From Gavia stellata (taxonomy: Eukaryota; Chordata; Aves; Gaviiformes; Gaviidae): DNA of 64,000 nt. Shown piece by piece: positions 25,201 to 37,721 of this stretch. The notes below the pieces were generated by a model. That model did no database searches, had not been told where the DNA came from, and worked only from the letters and a program-made list of their open reading frames with translations. Each line of letters opens with the position of its first letter. Positions within the stretch are counted from its first letter, which is position 1. A program made the translations under genes and the position numbers. The DNA lies in assembly GCF_030936135.1 (NCBI RefSeq), contig NC_082595.1:112980334-113044333 (forward strand). The letters are read 5' to 3'.

Positions 25201-25400
25201 GTGCCCTAATGCATCTATAAATATTTATCAAGGGTGATGAATGGAAAGGAGTGATAAACCCTGAAACCAGCCCTCAGCTTTTCTTCCTGCCTGAACCGAT
25301 ACGCGGCCTCGGTTCTCGGTGGAAAGTGCTCGTTGGGTACCTACAGCCCTTGGGGAGAGAGAAAATAAACATACGTGGTGGCCACAGATTTAGTTGAATA
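22204..25400 (+). other. DTNB: DTNB 3' UTR (start) and downstream flank
   Basis: The start of the 3' UTR is clear but its end is not. No AATAAA was seen close to the stop codon. The first clear one noticed is at 25364-25369. If 22235 is used as a donor, a CTGCTCCTGCTGCAG acceptor-like site ending at 22451 could start a final UTR exon. There is a short A tract near 24510. I see no coding feature. Confidence 0.4.
25364..25369 (+). terminator. Candidate polyadenylation signal AATAAA
   Basis: A canonical AATAAA hexamer about 3.2 kb after the DTNB stop. The sequence next to it (ACATACGTGGTGGCC, then TGAATATAAATATTGTG) has some GT content downstream. It is only a candidate: a 3' UTR this long would have to be shown by transcripts. 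Confidence 0.3.
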
Positions 25401-28400
25401 TAAATATTGTGAATGAGCTGTCAAGAAGGAAAGGAAAGTGATGATAACCTGGTGCAGCATGTTAGCTTTAGCCTGCCAAACAGAGTGCGCTCGCGGGGAC
25501 GGGGAAGGTTTCGTGGTTGTCTTTGCGCGCTTTCGGCTGAATTAGGACCAGCAGTGGCTTTGGCTGCAGCTACCGGCGGGTCCGAGCACCGAAAATAGGA
25601 ATGTTTTGCTGATGGCCGTGCTCAGGGACCTGCTGGGGTGGTGAAGGCCGTCGGCAGCGGGAGGCGTTACGGCTGTGCGAGCATCGCTGTCTTCCTCCTG
25701 CTGTCACCGCGGCCCCCGATCGCGTCCCTTCACCGTCTCCCCGAGGAGCGGGACCAGAGGCACGAGTGGCCAGGGAGTTTGCATCGCACCGGCGGGACCT
25801 CCCGGCACCTCGTGCGGGCGAGAGCCTGGGGGTTCCCAGCTGAGCCCCCCTGGTCCAGCGTCAGAGCCGCCAGCATCCTCCAGGGACTGGGCGCCTGCAC
25901 CGGCGGCAGTGCCGGAGGCGGGGGGCTGCGCCGCGGGGCAGCCCGGGGCGGTGATGGGAGAGCCCCTGGCAGCGTGTGGGATGGTGGGGTGGAAGTCGTC
26001 ACCTCCTCAGAGGTGCCAGGGCCCAAAACGTGGCGCAGAAGGGGAAGGAAGGGATGAATACACATCTCCCGTAGCCGTCAGGGAAGCATGTCACGCACCA
26101 AGCCTGGATCACAGGGGAGCGTCACGTTTGCTGCTTTTTTCCTGTTATTACTCACCCTGCGACTTTCCCTTCTCGCTTTTGCTACCACAACTGCCAGGAG
26201 GCAAAGCCTCCTGCCGCAGCCGCCACCTCGGCCACGGGCATCCACGGGCATCTCTCCGAGCCTGCGGTCCGGCCGCAGCTGGAGGAGGTGCAGGTGGCAC
26301 CGCCGGGACCCGCCGCCACCGGCCACTGCCGCTCCGGCTGCCCCGGCGCTCGGAAGGGAGACGTTGGGGAGACTCCCCCCGCCCCATGCAGGGCTCTTGC
26401 AGCCAGCGCTGCCGGTCGCAGGGATAGTGACAGCGGGGGAGCAGGGCTTTCTTTGGAAAACCTGGTGGGATCAACGGGGTTTTGTACAGGTGCAGCCGGG
26501 ATATCGTCGGTGTGTGTTAAATGTGACCCTGCGTGCCGCGGCTCTGTATCACCTCACCCACAGTGCCATTTATTTTAGCTGGCAAAGTGTTTTAACAGAT
26601 GCTTTATATTAGCGCAAGGCTGTGGCTGCAGGTTGGTGCTGGCTGCTGCCGCCGCGCTGGCTGCTGCCGGGAGGACGGCGTTCGCCCAGCAAGCTGCCGC
26701 CGGAGAGGGAGGAATCTGTGCCGCCCCAATCTAGAGGGTCCTGGAAAGGCCACCGTCCTGCGGGCACGGCTCCGGTAACGTGCACCCTGCAGCCAGCAAG
26801 AGCAACCAGGCGCTGGGAGCGATGGAGAGCGAGGGCGGCTGCTTGCCGGGTCCGTGCGTCAGACCACCAAGGCCTGAGCTTAATTGCACTTGTCCTCGTC
26901 AGCCTGCTGCTGATAGCTTCCCTCCGCCATCAGCTCAGAGGTGACGGGAACGATGCCACAAGGTCCCCCCAGCCTTCCCCTGCGGCGCACGGTGATGCCG
27001 AGGAGAGCGTGGCTCGGCGGTGCCCTGGGCAGGCTGTCGCGATGTGTCACCCAAGGGTGTCATTTCGGGAGGCCACCACGGGTCCCCAGACCCTGTTGGT
27101 GAAGCACAGCCGGTGCAGGCTGTCCGGCTGCCCCGGGGTCTGCCCTCGCCCAGCCGCTGCCCCACGCACCAGTCTGGCACTGGGGTAGGCAGCGTGGGCT
27201 CAAAGCAGGGCTTGGGGCACGGACTGGTCCAGCGGAGCCTGGGAAACACCGGGACAAGTGCGGATGCTGGGGTCTGAGCTGTGCCGTGGCTGTCGAGGGG
27301 GTTCCTGCGGCAGGCAGGATGCCCGGGACCATTTTGCACCCCGGTGACACCAGGCACCTTCCCGGTGATATGCTGGGACATGGTGTAGGGGAAAACCACC
27401 CACCAGCCCAGCTTGCTTACGGTTACCTTTGAAACCTGCTTATGAACTATTGTTTGCCTTTGGAATAATCGCCTTAAACCCCCCGGGAGGAACAGTTCAG
27501 GACGAGCTTTAATACATGTCCCCAGGCTGTGCCCCACTCCGGCGTTACCGCACCCCAGCCCCAGCACGTGTGGGGGTCCCCAATGCCAGTGGCACCATGC
27601 CGGGGGGACCGGGCTCGCCCCGGTTGCTCGCCCAAGTCCTCGCTCAGCACCCGGGATGCAGCATCCCAGAGGCTGCCAGGGAGATCTGCTCCGCGGCACC
27701 GGAGACCTCCGCAGAGCTGCAGCAGCACCGGCACCGGGGTCGGAGTCATGTGCGTGTGCACATGCGTGTGTAAGCACCCGCGTGCACTGCAGGCAGCGTG
27801 TGGCGTGCCGGTGCTGTCCTCGGGAGATCCGCTGGATCCGAGTGTGCCGGCCGGTGCCTCCCTGCCCATCTCCACTGCCCAGCGTCTGCCCACACCCCTG
27901 AGGGTGCCGGTAAAAAATAAATAACCACAGGTACGGTTCTTTCCTTTCAAATTTGGGGGTTTACTTTACGCAACCGGATGGTCTTTTTTTTGTCAGGAGC
28001 CAGTAATGGGAGTCACCAGCAAAGAGCGGGGCCGGATCCGGAGCCCGGGGAGGACGGCAGGGCCCCGTGCAGAGCCCAGCCAGGCACGGCACTGCCGGAG
28101 CCGTGCAGGTGCAGGCAGCGGGCAGGGCAGGGGCCGATGCGTCGGGCGTTGCTGCCGAGTCCTGGGGACAGTGCGTTGAGACAGACATAGAGGAATAGTT
28201 GCTGATTGCTCTCCAGTGTCTTTGCCCCGTCTCCACTGTAATTCCCTCGCCAATACTGACTGAACTCCCCGCTGTCGCCCCGGCAGCCTGCAAAACCGCT
28301 GGGTTTGGCACCGCTGCCGCACCCGGGTCTCCCTGGTTTTCCTGGGACGCTGCCCCGCTCCAAGGGGATGGCTGGTCCCCAGCGCAGACCCAGTGCCTCG

Positions 28401-30477
28401 GCAGTGACGGGAAGGCATGCCAGCGCTGCGGCATAGCCACAGCGGCTGTAATTACGCCTCTTTTTAATTCCCACTTGGGCTGAGCACGGGCTGGGGCAGA
28501 GCCATGGGGCTCACGGCGCCTCCTCCCTCCGGGCAGAGCGGGCCGGCAGCACCCATCAAATTCGGATTGCAATGAAACTTTGCAATTTCCCTGGGGCAAA
28601 ACCCACCTGAACGAAAAAGCAAAATGCCACCTAAAAATGTTGTCTCCTGGGGAAATTACCTGGACAGACCCACATCCCCGCCTTGGCATCCCCAGCCGGT
28701 GCTCCGGTGCCAGGTGTTAATGCCAGGAGAGGGAAACCCCCAATTTTCATGGGGTAGGGAATAGGGGTGGGTGCTGTGCGGTGTGTCCCACGCCCGGCTG
28801 GTCTGTCGGTGATGTGTGAACGGACGGCGGCAGCTTTGGCCACCCATGCTGCCCCTCGGCACATGCGTGCTCGGAGGCTCCCCGGCCCCCCGAGCCCCGG
28901 CCGTGCCCATGCAAACGCGGTGTCCCCGCAGCAGAGCCCAGCAGCTGGGGGTCAGGGACCGCACCAAGCCTTCACACCATTCCCTATCTCTGGCACCGCA
29001 TGAGCGCGGCCACGGGCCCGGGTGAGTGTGGGACTGAGCGGGAGCGTGCAGGAGCGTCTCTGGGAGCGGTTGGCAAACCCACGCTGGAGCCGGTGCTCTA
29101 AGTGTGGGGAATGTCTCCAACAGAAACCTGTAAACTGGAAGCCATGTTCTGTCATCTGCCAAATATTTAATAAATTCATCTCATCCCTAAGGGGTGTCTT
29201 GTCCCTTCACCATGTGAAAAAAGCAGAGGTGTTCATGAAAAAGCAGAAAAAAATCGGTTTTGTAGGAAACGACTGCTCCAAAGCAGCGCGCAGTATGAGA
29301 GCAGCTGCCGGCACTTTGCCGTGGGTCCGTACGGAGCGGCAGAGCCAGGAGATTACCCGCATTTGTCATGGCTGCAGGTCACTGGGAGCAGACAGAGCTG
29401 CCTGTGTTCGGGGCCACGGCGCCCGCCGCATCTGTGCCATCGGCACGGCGCCGGCACCCCGGCTCGGCTGCCCCCACCCTGCCAGATGTTCCCCCCCACT
29501 GCAAACCATGCACTGCCCAGCACATCTGGTGGCGGCAAAAAGGGCGAGGGCTGGGCTTGCAGGGCGGGCAGGCACCGAGGTGGGGGCATCCGCACTGGAA
29601 CCCCCGTCCCCTCCCAACGCAGCGTTAAAAACTGTCTGGGGGGAGCTGGGCTTTGGGTGGCGGGTGCCAGATCCCCCAGCAAAGGCCCCTGCAACGATGG
29701 GGCCGTTGTCTCCGCTGGTCCCCCCAGACGCAGAGGCAGTGATGGAGGGAGGCTCGTACCCCATCCCACCCCGGTGTGCCGGGTTGGTGGTGGCTCGGGG
29801 TCCGCACAGGGTCTCCCATGGGAATGTCCAGGCTCCCACTGCCAGACCCGGTGGCGATGCCTCGTGCCCACTCCCAGACCCTCCTGCAACCGCTGCCGAG
29901 GGATCCCCCGGCTCCCACAGACCCCTGGTAGAGCTGCCGGCGGTGGGGGCCAGGCTTCACTCACGGAGAGGAAACCTTAGCCCCCGGAATCCATGGCTTC
30001 ATGGGTGCAGATGCATCCCCTCCACTTCCCGGCCCCGATTTGGCATGGTGCTGCCCGGCTCCAGGCACTCATTTGTGTTGGGGATTAGGTGCCTTGATGG
30101 GAAAGACACGGCCCCTTCCCATAGCCGGGGGGGCTCTCGGCTGCTGCCGGGCCTGGGGCGGCTTCGTGCTCCTCTCAGCCCGGCGCAAGGCAAGAGCAAG
30201 AGCGAGAAACCCCTGGACAGCCAAGCCCGGCTTCGCAGGGGTACGCACCGAGCGCTGCTGCATGGCCAGCTCTGCCGCCGCGGCACCGGCACACTACCGG
30301 GCTCTGCCACCACGGCACGGGCATTGTCCCTGGCAGGGGTCCTGCCCGGCCGTGGCCACCACCTCCCTGGGCCATGCCAGGCAGCAGCACCGACCTCCTT
30401 CCGTGGGAACCAGGCATTTGCCAAGTGCGGCAGAGGAGGTGGCACGGGTGTTACCGGCACTGCTGGGCTCTGCTCCC
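25400..30477. other. GC-rich intergenic DNA, no gene seen
   Basis: Between the two genes. ORFs are long only because stop codons are rare in this composition. Two AT-rich islands stand out: about 28550-28660 and 29125-29290. I found no splice-bounded family match on either strand. Confidence 0.6.
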
Positions 30478-30946
30478 CGTCCCGTATCCCTGGGGCGGCT
30501 CTGCTCCCCATCCCACATCCCGTATCCCTGGGGCGGCTCTGCTCCCCATCCTACGTCCCGTATCCCTGGGGCGGCTCTGCTCCCCATCCCGCATCCCTGG
30601 GATGGCTGTGCTCCCCATCCTGCATCCCCGGGGTGGCTGTGCTCCCCATCCCGCATCCCCGGGGTGGCTGTGCTCCCCATCCCGCATCCCTGGGATGGCT
30701 GTGCTCCCCACCCTGCATCCCCAGGGTGGCCCTGCTCCCTGTACCGCAACCCTGGTGTGGCTCTGCTCCCCATCCTGCATCCTCAGGGTGGCTGTGCTCC
30801 CTGTACTGCATCCCCGGGGTGTCCCTGCTCCCCGTCCCGCATCCCTGGGATGGCTGTGGTCCCTGTACCACATCCCCGGGGCAGCTCTGCTCCCCATCCC
30901 ACATCCCTGGGGTGGCTCTGCTCCCTATCCTGCATCCCCCGGCCGA
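30478..30946. repeat. 31-bp minisatellite
   Basis: About 15 degenerate copies of a unit built around GGCTGTGCTCCCCATCC followed by GCATCCCCGGGGT. Starts of successive units at 30604, 30635, 30666 and 30697 fix the period at 31. The first units are longer because of an added CACATCCCGTATCCC. Since 31 is not a multiple of 3, all three forward frames stay open, which creates long false ORFs. Confidence 0.95.
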
Positions 30947-31802
30947 GCATGTGCTTGGGGAGGGAGCAGTGGGTGCTCTGTCCCCCAACCCCATCCCCGG
31001 GGACCCCACCATGCGTGCACGCTGCCCCGGGCACCTCCTGCTTGCTCGTCTGCGTGCCCGTGTGCGCACACTGTGTGCCCGTGCACACTCACCCACACAC
31101 CGTGTGCACGCTCACCCGTGCTTTCAGGCATGTGCGCGCTCACGGCTTGCTCTTGTGCGTGCACAGTTCCACACCCCACGGGCACTTGTGGGCAGGGTCC
31201 TCCGTGCCTCCTGTGTGCCCCATGTCCCCGGCATCCCTGGGCACCCCCAGGTACCCGGCCCCATCCACCCTGTCCTGGCCACGCACCCTGCCAGCCAGCC
31301 CTTGGGGACAGCGAGCCACCGCGTCGGTCCTTCCCCACTGCTCCCGGTAGCTGCCTCGACACCGGACGGGAGGGCACAGGGGGACCCACCGACGGGAGCT
31401 GTGGGGCAGCACCCAGGTCCCAGCTGTGGCTGGTGGGGTCTCCGCGTGCACTGAGCTGCTCCCAGACGCAGCCCCAAGACCACGTCCCCGAGGGCGGGGA
31501 GGGTCCCCCACCTGCCCTGCACCCCTTCCCAAGGAGGGTGTGGGTGCTGTGTGTCATCTGGGTGCTGTGCCGAGGGGCACGTGGGTGGGATGTGGGTGCT
31601 GTGTGTGGGGACGAGACCCGTTTGCAGGCTGCAGCCAGGGTGCCTGTCCAGCGGCACCTATGTCCCCGTCCCCGAGCCTGCCCCTGTGTGCATTCTACGG
31701 GGGGTAACGTGCTCACCCCTCCTTAGTGCCATATTTAAACCCAAATGCCCCCAGCCCCAGGAGGGGGGTCAGCTCCCGCTCAGCGTGGGGCAGCAGAGGG
31801 GC

Positions 31803-32235
31803 TCAGCCCCACGGAGAACCCAGGGACACTGTGCACCCCACAGAGACCCCAGGGACCCTGTGTGCCCCATGGAGACCCCAGGGACCCCACGCACCCCACA
31901 GAGACCCCAAGGACCCTGTGTGCCCCATGGAGACCTGAGGGACCCCATGCACCCCACAGAGACCCCAAGGACCCCATGTGCCCCATGGAGACCCCAGGGA
32001 CCCTGTGCACTCCAAAGAGACCCCAGGGTCTCTGTGTGCCCCATGGAGACCTGAGGGACCCCACGCACCCCACAGAGACCCCAAGGACCCCATGTGCCCC
32101 ATGGAGACCCCAGGGACCCCATGCACCCCACAGAGACCCCAAGGACCCCATGTGCCCCATGGAGACCCCAGGGTCTCTGTGCACCCCAAGGAGACCTGAC
32201 AGACCCCGTGTGCCCCAGGGAGATCCCAGGGAACC
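31803..32235. repeat. 29/58-bp minisatellite
   Basis: About 15 copies of a 29-base unit arranged as alternating pairs, one with CCCACAGAGACCCCAAGGAC and one with TGCCCCATGGAGACCCCAGG. The 58-base higher-order spacing is clear between the CCCCATGGAG phrases at 31865 and 31923. Both strands are free of stops over long stretches. Confidence 0.93.
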
Positions 32236-35200
32236 CCGTGAGCCCCACAGCCGGGCTCAGACCTGGGTGCCCCTTGCCAGGCTCCCCCCAGCCGGCACCG
32301 GGAAAGGCCCCAGCCGGCCACCCGCGGTGCCCACCCCACTGCAGCACAGCCCATGGGCCCCCACCCAGCCATGGCCCCACGTCCTGGACGGTGCTCACGG
32401 GCACCCAGCACCCTGCAGCATGCAAGGCCAGGACTGGGGTCCGTGCACCCGTCCCCACGGACGGGACCCCCTCTGGGCCCTGCTCGGGGGGGCGGGGGGC
32501 ACGGCAGCAGGGCGTGCAATGGTCCCCTCTCCATCCCCCTCCTTCCCCTCCCGCCTGGAGCACGGGGTGGGCAGGGGGTCCCACGGGGGCCGGAGCTGGG
32601 GGGCCGCTGCCCCAGTTTTGGGGGGCAAGGCCAGCTATGGCCAGCCCCGCGTCCGCACGGCTCAGAGACCCGCAGCCCCCTCCCCCAGGACAGCCCTGCT
32701 GTGGCCCCCCGGGATGTGGGGCAGGGCTGGGGGCACCCGGCCTCCTCCCCGTGCGGGGTCAGGGGCCTCCATGTCATCGCCTGACCCCAGGGCTGGGGCT
32801 GCTCCTCGTTCGCACCATTTAACGGCCGCCCTGGGCTGCACCGGCTGCTCCCGCTCCATCCATCACCGGGGGATTGATTCCTGCCCTCCGCTACAAGCTG
32901 TTGGTGTGACCCGTGCCCTTCCCCTGCCCTTCCTCCCCTGCCCTCCTCCTCCTCCCTGCCCCACACCCCCACCCATGATTTATGGGGGAGGAAGGGGAGC
33001 GCCGAGCGCGGTTATCGGTGGGCAATCGCAGGGCAAACACCACGCCGGGGCGGGACGCGGAGGGTGCGGCCACAGGTGCCAGGGAGCCCGGCTCGCTGCC
33101 TGCCCTGGCTCCGCCGGGGGCTGCCGGCCCTCCCCGGGGGTCCCGGTCCTCACCGCACCCACCCGCCCTCGCGCCCGCCGGTGGCACGTGGACGCACTCG
33201 GCTCCCTCCGCACGCGTGCCCTGCGCACACGCACCCCCATGCAACGCACGCTGTGTCCCCCCGGGGACAGGCCACCGCCACGTGCTCCCAGTGCCACCAG
33301 TGCTCCCACAACGCCCCGCAGTCCCCCCCGGCAGCGCCTGCACCCCGGCTCCCCGTGCCCCACGCCTGCTGCCCTGCCCTGGCAGGGGCTGTGGGGTGCC
33401 GGAGGGTGGCACAAGCCCCGGTAGCACTTGCAGGGGACACGGCCCCACTGCAGCCTCGCGGGATGTCTCTGAGCCCCTTCCAGCATCCTTCTCCTGCAGG
33501 CGCGACGCCGGGCTGGGGACATCCAGGCAAGGGGCCAGGGAACGTGGGGTCCGTCCTGGCCACCCCCTGCCATGCCTCGGGACACCGGCACCATCGGCCA
33601 TTCCTGCAGGCTTGTGCAGAAATTCGGCAGCAATTACATAACGAGGAGCCATCGGTCCTGAAGACAAGGTCAGGCGGGAGGGCGGCGGCGGCGCGGGGAA
33701 GCGGGAGGGAGCGGGAAGGACCAGCCGGCGGCTGCTCCCCCTTCCCAGGCTGCGGCAGCGGGAGCAGCGCTGCGGGAGCCGCACACCAGGAATGGCACTG
33801 GGACACGGCACAGCACACCGGCCCTGCTCAGCAACGGGGGTCCCTCGAGCCATGGCAGCATCATGGCTGCATCCCCACAGCTGCCGTGGGGCTGGAGCAG
33901 TGGGGTGGGCCCCATGCCTGGAGCGGGGCTCTTGGGTGTTGCTCGGACCCGGACAGCGGGACTCCGAAGCAGAGCAAATTGTGCAGGTGGGGGGACCTGT
34001 GTGGCGCAGGCAGCCACCCCCAGCGCGGTGGTGGCCGAGCTGGCGGCATCGCCAGGGAGCGGGGGGCAAACGCGGGGCCCCACCGCAGCGCCTCTGCCTC
34101 TTCCCGGGGGGAGCCTCCCTGCCGGCACCACCGCTGCTGCCCTCGTTACCCCCACGTCACCCCCACGCAGCCCACCACAGCCCGCGGTGAGCACTGCCGG
34201 AGCGGCGTGCCATGCTCCTCACGCCCCGCATCCCGGGGGCCTGGCAAAGGTGCCCGTGGGAGGGATGCCCCCCACCCTGGCGAGGCCGCGTGCCAGCCCG
34301 GCACACCGTGCACCAGCCCGGCACGCCGCACCACTGCCCGGCATGTGACGCAGTCTCCCCCCGCGCCGAGGCAGGATCAGCTGCTGCTCCCTCCGCAGCA
34401 GCGCTGACTAACCGGCTGACCGTGTGTCACCGGCTTAATTTGGTGCCCGCCCTCTCGGCGAGATTAATTAATCCAATCCCCGCGCCCGAGGCCCCGGAGG
34501 GAGCTGCCTTCCAAATTGGCAACTGTCACCGGGACATGGTGCCACCGCTCCTCTCGGTGACGAGGCTGAGCTCCCAGGGGCCAGCGTCTGCTCCGCGCAG
34601 GGGACCCCAGGGACCCCCACCTCCGCCGGGGGCTGCAGGACGGGCGGCCGGTGCCCCGCACGACAGCCGGAGCGCGGCTGGAGCAGAGGCTGAGCCCGGT
34701 GGGCATCGCTTCCAGCCGTAATAAGCCCGGCAGGCGGAGGAGCAGGCAGCGGGTCAGGGCCCGGCTGGCCCCTGGTGCTGCACCGTCCACGGGACGGGAG
34801 ATTTACGGCCGGTCGGAAACGCCTTGCCGGGAGCTGCTGCCCTCCTCCAGCCGCCCTGACCTCCCTGTCACACAGAGATTTAAGCCAGTGATAATTGCAC
34901 CTATTAGCCAAAATGAAGCTGCCGGTGGAGGAGCGGCTGTCGGAGGAGCCGGCGGGGCAGGAGAGCGGGCAGGCGAGCGGGCAGCACACCGCGCTCTCCG
35001 GCATGGCCGCAGCTGCCGGCTGAGCCCCCGCGGAGAGGGGCAGCGGGGACCATGCCGGGCACTGCTGCCGGCGGTGGGAAATGGCAAGCCGGCTGAAAAG
35101 GCCGAACACCAGCAGCCGAGCAGCTCCAAGGGACGCGGGCGTTTCTCGGCACGGCAAGGGGCACAGCCTGACCGGCCGCCCCGGCCACAGGGCTCCCGGG

Positions 35201-36195
35201 CATTCAAAGGGACTTTGGGGTTTGCAAAAACTTCCCAGAGGTGCAAAGCAGGGAGGGGACCGGAGTTGCCAGCTCCCCCAGCGGCAAGGACCACAGAGCA
35301 GGATGGCCGTCTTGGAGCGCGGACATGCCGAGACACGGCATGGGAAGATGGGACAACCCGTGGCCATCCTCCTCCTCCTTTGCTGAGCCCACCGCCAGCC
35401 CCTCACCGAAGCAGAAGAGCTCACCAGCCGCATCTCCCCTGCCAGTGGCGTTACCCAGGGATGGTCCCCCATCTCTGCCAGGATTTCGTTCATTCCCCGT
35501 ATGCTTAAATTCCCTTTACCGTCCCCCTCGCCGCTGCCCAGAGCCTTTCCTTGAGTTGCCAGCACCCCTCATCAATTTTCTGTCCAGCTTTTGCAGCTCC
35601 TCATTTAACTCAGCCGACCCCAGCCAGCGCCGGCGCACAGCCTCCCTCTCCCACCGGCAAACGCCGCTTCCACTGAGCACCACCGCCGGCTGCCCCGCCG
35701 CTAAAACCACCTTCCTCCCCAACAGTGAACCCGCTGCTTTTTGGTGACCGAGAAGCACCGGGGAAGGTGCCTGGGTTTGGTCTGCGCGTGCGGCCGGGAG
35801 CCGGCCAGTCCCCCACGGGCTGCCCGTCCCCGGTGCCCTGTGCCAGCCCTGGCCGTTTCCTCCTTCCCGGCGGTCAGCCACGGCTTCCTCCTGCCGGGTG
35901 CGGCGCCTGAGCGGCGATAACAGGATGTGTGTGCCACGGCCCCACCGGCAGCCCTGCCGTGAGAGGCGGCACGCTCGGGTGCTCGTCGCCAGAGCTTTCC
36001 CATCGCCGAGAGCGAGGCTCGGCAAACACCCAAATGGTGGCGGAGCCGGCTTGGTGATGCCCCACCAGAGAGGAGCGTCGGCATGTGGCACCGGCACACG
36101 GCACCTGGCCAGCACGGTGGGCATTGCCGCAGCGGAGTCGAGCATGGGGGTCTGCGGGAGGGGGGTGCAAAGCCCCTCCCTGGCACGCGTCCCCC
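32236..36195. other. GC-rich intergenic DNA, no gene seen
   Basis: No recognisable exon. Less GC-rich islands around 34430-34480 (AGATTAATTAATCCAATCC) and 34866-34920 (CCAGTGATAATTGCACC, then TTAGCCAAAATGAAG) stand out and could be regulatory elements. ORFs on both strands have proline/alanine/arginine-rich content with no domain features. Confidence 0.55.
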
Positions 36196-36690
36196 AGCAT
36201 GGGGGATAACGCGGGGAGTGTACTGGGAGCAGCGTGGGGGATAGTGCCAGCAGCAATGGGGACAACACAGGGAATAATGCCAGGAGCGATGGGGAGAGCA
36301 CGGGGCGTAATGCTGGGAGCAACAGGGATAACGCTGGGAACGACGGGGATAACGCTGGGAGCAATGGGGATAACGTGGGAGGTAGTGCTGGGAGCACCGG
36401 AGGTAACGTCAGGAGCAGTGGGGACAACATGGGGGATAATGCCAGGAGCAATGGGGATAATGTGGGGGATAACACCGGGAGCAATGGGGATGAGATGGGG
36501 GATAACGCCAGGAGCAATGGGAATAGCACAGGGCATAACACCAGGAGCGATGGGGACAGCACTGGGAGCAATGGGGACAGCACAGGGAGCAATGGGCACA
36601 GGACTGGGAGCAATGAGGGCAGCACTGGGAGCAATGGGGACAGCACAGGGAGCAATGGGGGCAACAGAGGGGACAGCGCTGGAAGCACTG
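36196..36690. repeat. 21-bp minisatellite
   Basis: About 23 copies of a 21-base unit like GGGATAACGCTGGGAGCAAT + G. The period is a multiple of 3, so the frame starting at 36234 reads as a heptapeptide repeat (GDNAGSN and variants) and the other frames also stay open. There is no signal peptide, domain or splice evidence, so it is listed as repeat. Confidence 0.93.
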
Positions 36691-37721
36691 GGACAAGACA
36701 GTGGGGAGACTCGGGGTGCCGCCGGCAGAGGCCACGTGGGAGCCCACGCACAGCCCTACCCACGCCCGTGCCCGTCCCCGGTCAGTGGGAAGCGGAGACA
36801 AAAACCAGTCAATGCTCTTCGTATCGACTTTTCCTTTTCAATGGGGGTTTCAAAGGAAAAGGGGGAAAAAAAGGTTCTGCTCTTGGAGAGAGTAATGTTT
36901 TCCATCCCGAAAGCTGTCAGCAAGAGCAGAGACAAGGGCGAAGCCTCCTGATGGGCGAGAGGAGAGGCGCAGGAAGCGCTGTGATGAGAAGCATCCCACC
37001 ACCCCTGCCAGACGGACAGACAGACGGCCGGGGGAGCGACCCCGCATCACCTGCAGCCCAGATGTGGCACCACCGCTCCCCCCCGGCTCCGCACCCACCG
37101 CAGCGGGAGCCACGGAAAAACAGGGATAAGGGTCCGGAGGGAGAAACCTGCCCGCCCCTTCCCTCCGCCCCAGCCAGGAGCGCGGCTCGGGCGTGTTTCT
37201 AGCAATAATTAACACCGGCGTAAGCGGCGACGGGTCCTCCGCTCAGCCAGAGGAAGGGCCGGGCTCACCACAGAGCCAGGCCTGGCAGCGGTGAAGGGCC
37301 CCCCTGGTTATGGGGCGGTTTTTCTTTAAGGAAACAAGTCAAAAATGTAAAACGAAGCAGGTCATTAATCGAGCATTTAACGAAGCTCCCTTCGTGATGC
37401 CCTTGGTGAACCGTGGTGGGACAGCCCTGCCTGGGCAGCGGGCGCAGGAGAGCTGGTGCCACGGTGCAGCCGGTGCCGCGTGCCACCCCATGCGCGGCGC
37501 TTCCCACCCCGGCTTCGCTGCGCCTGTCGCATGTTGGTCCCCTGCGGATGCTCCCTGGGGAGCAGCACGGCCCCGGGGATTCGCCGGCGTCCCCAGGACG
37601 TCCCCGGCTGGGTGTCCCCGCAGGGCAGCACCCGCTGCTGAGCCGGGGCCCTGGGCTGCTCCGGCAGGGAGAGGGAGGACGGCCGTGCTGGACCCGGGGG
37701 CAGCCGTGAACCCACCCGCAG

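Noticed and set aside
29022..31454. 810-residue open frame on the + strand
   Set aside because: Most of its second half is the 31-bp minisatellite, and the rest is low-complexity. Other forward frames are open over the same region. No domain or splice signal supports it.
31745..33424. Open frame with HPTETPRTPCAPWRPQG-type repeats
   Set aside because: The repeat peptide comes from the 29/58-bp array and is open in several frames on both strands.
36234..37202. 322-residue frame with GDNAGSN heptads
   Set aside because: Produced by the 21-bp repeat; the flanks have no coding character.
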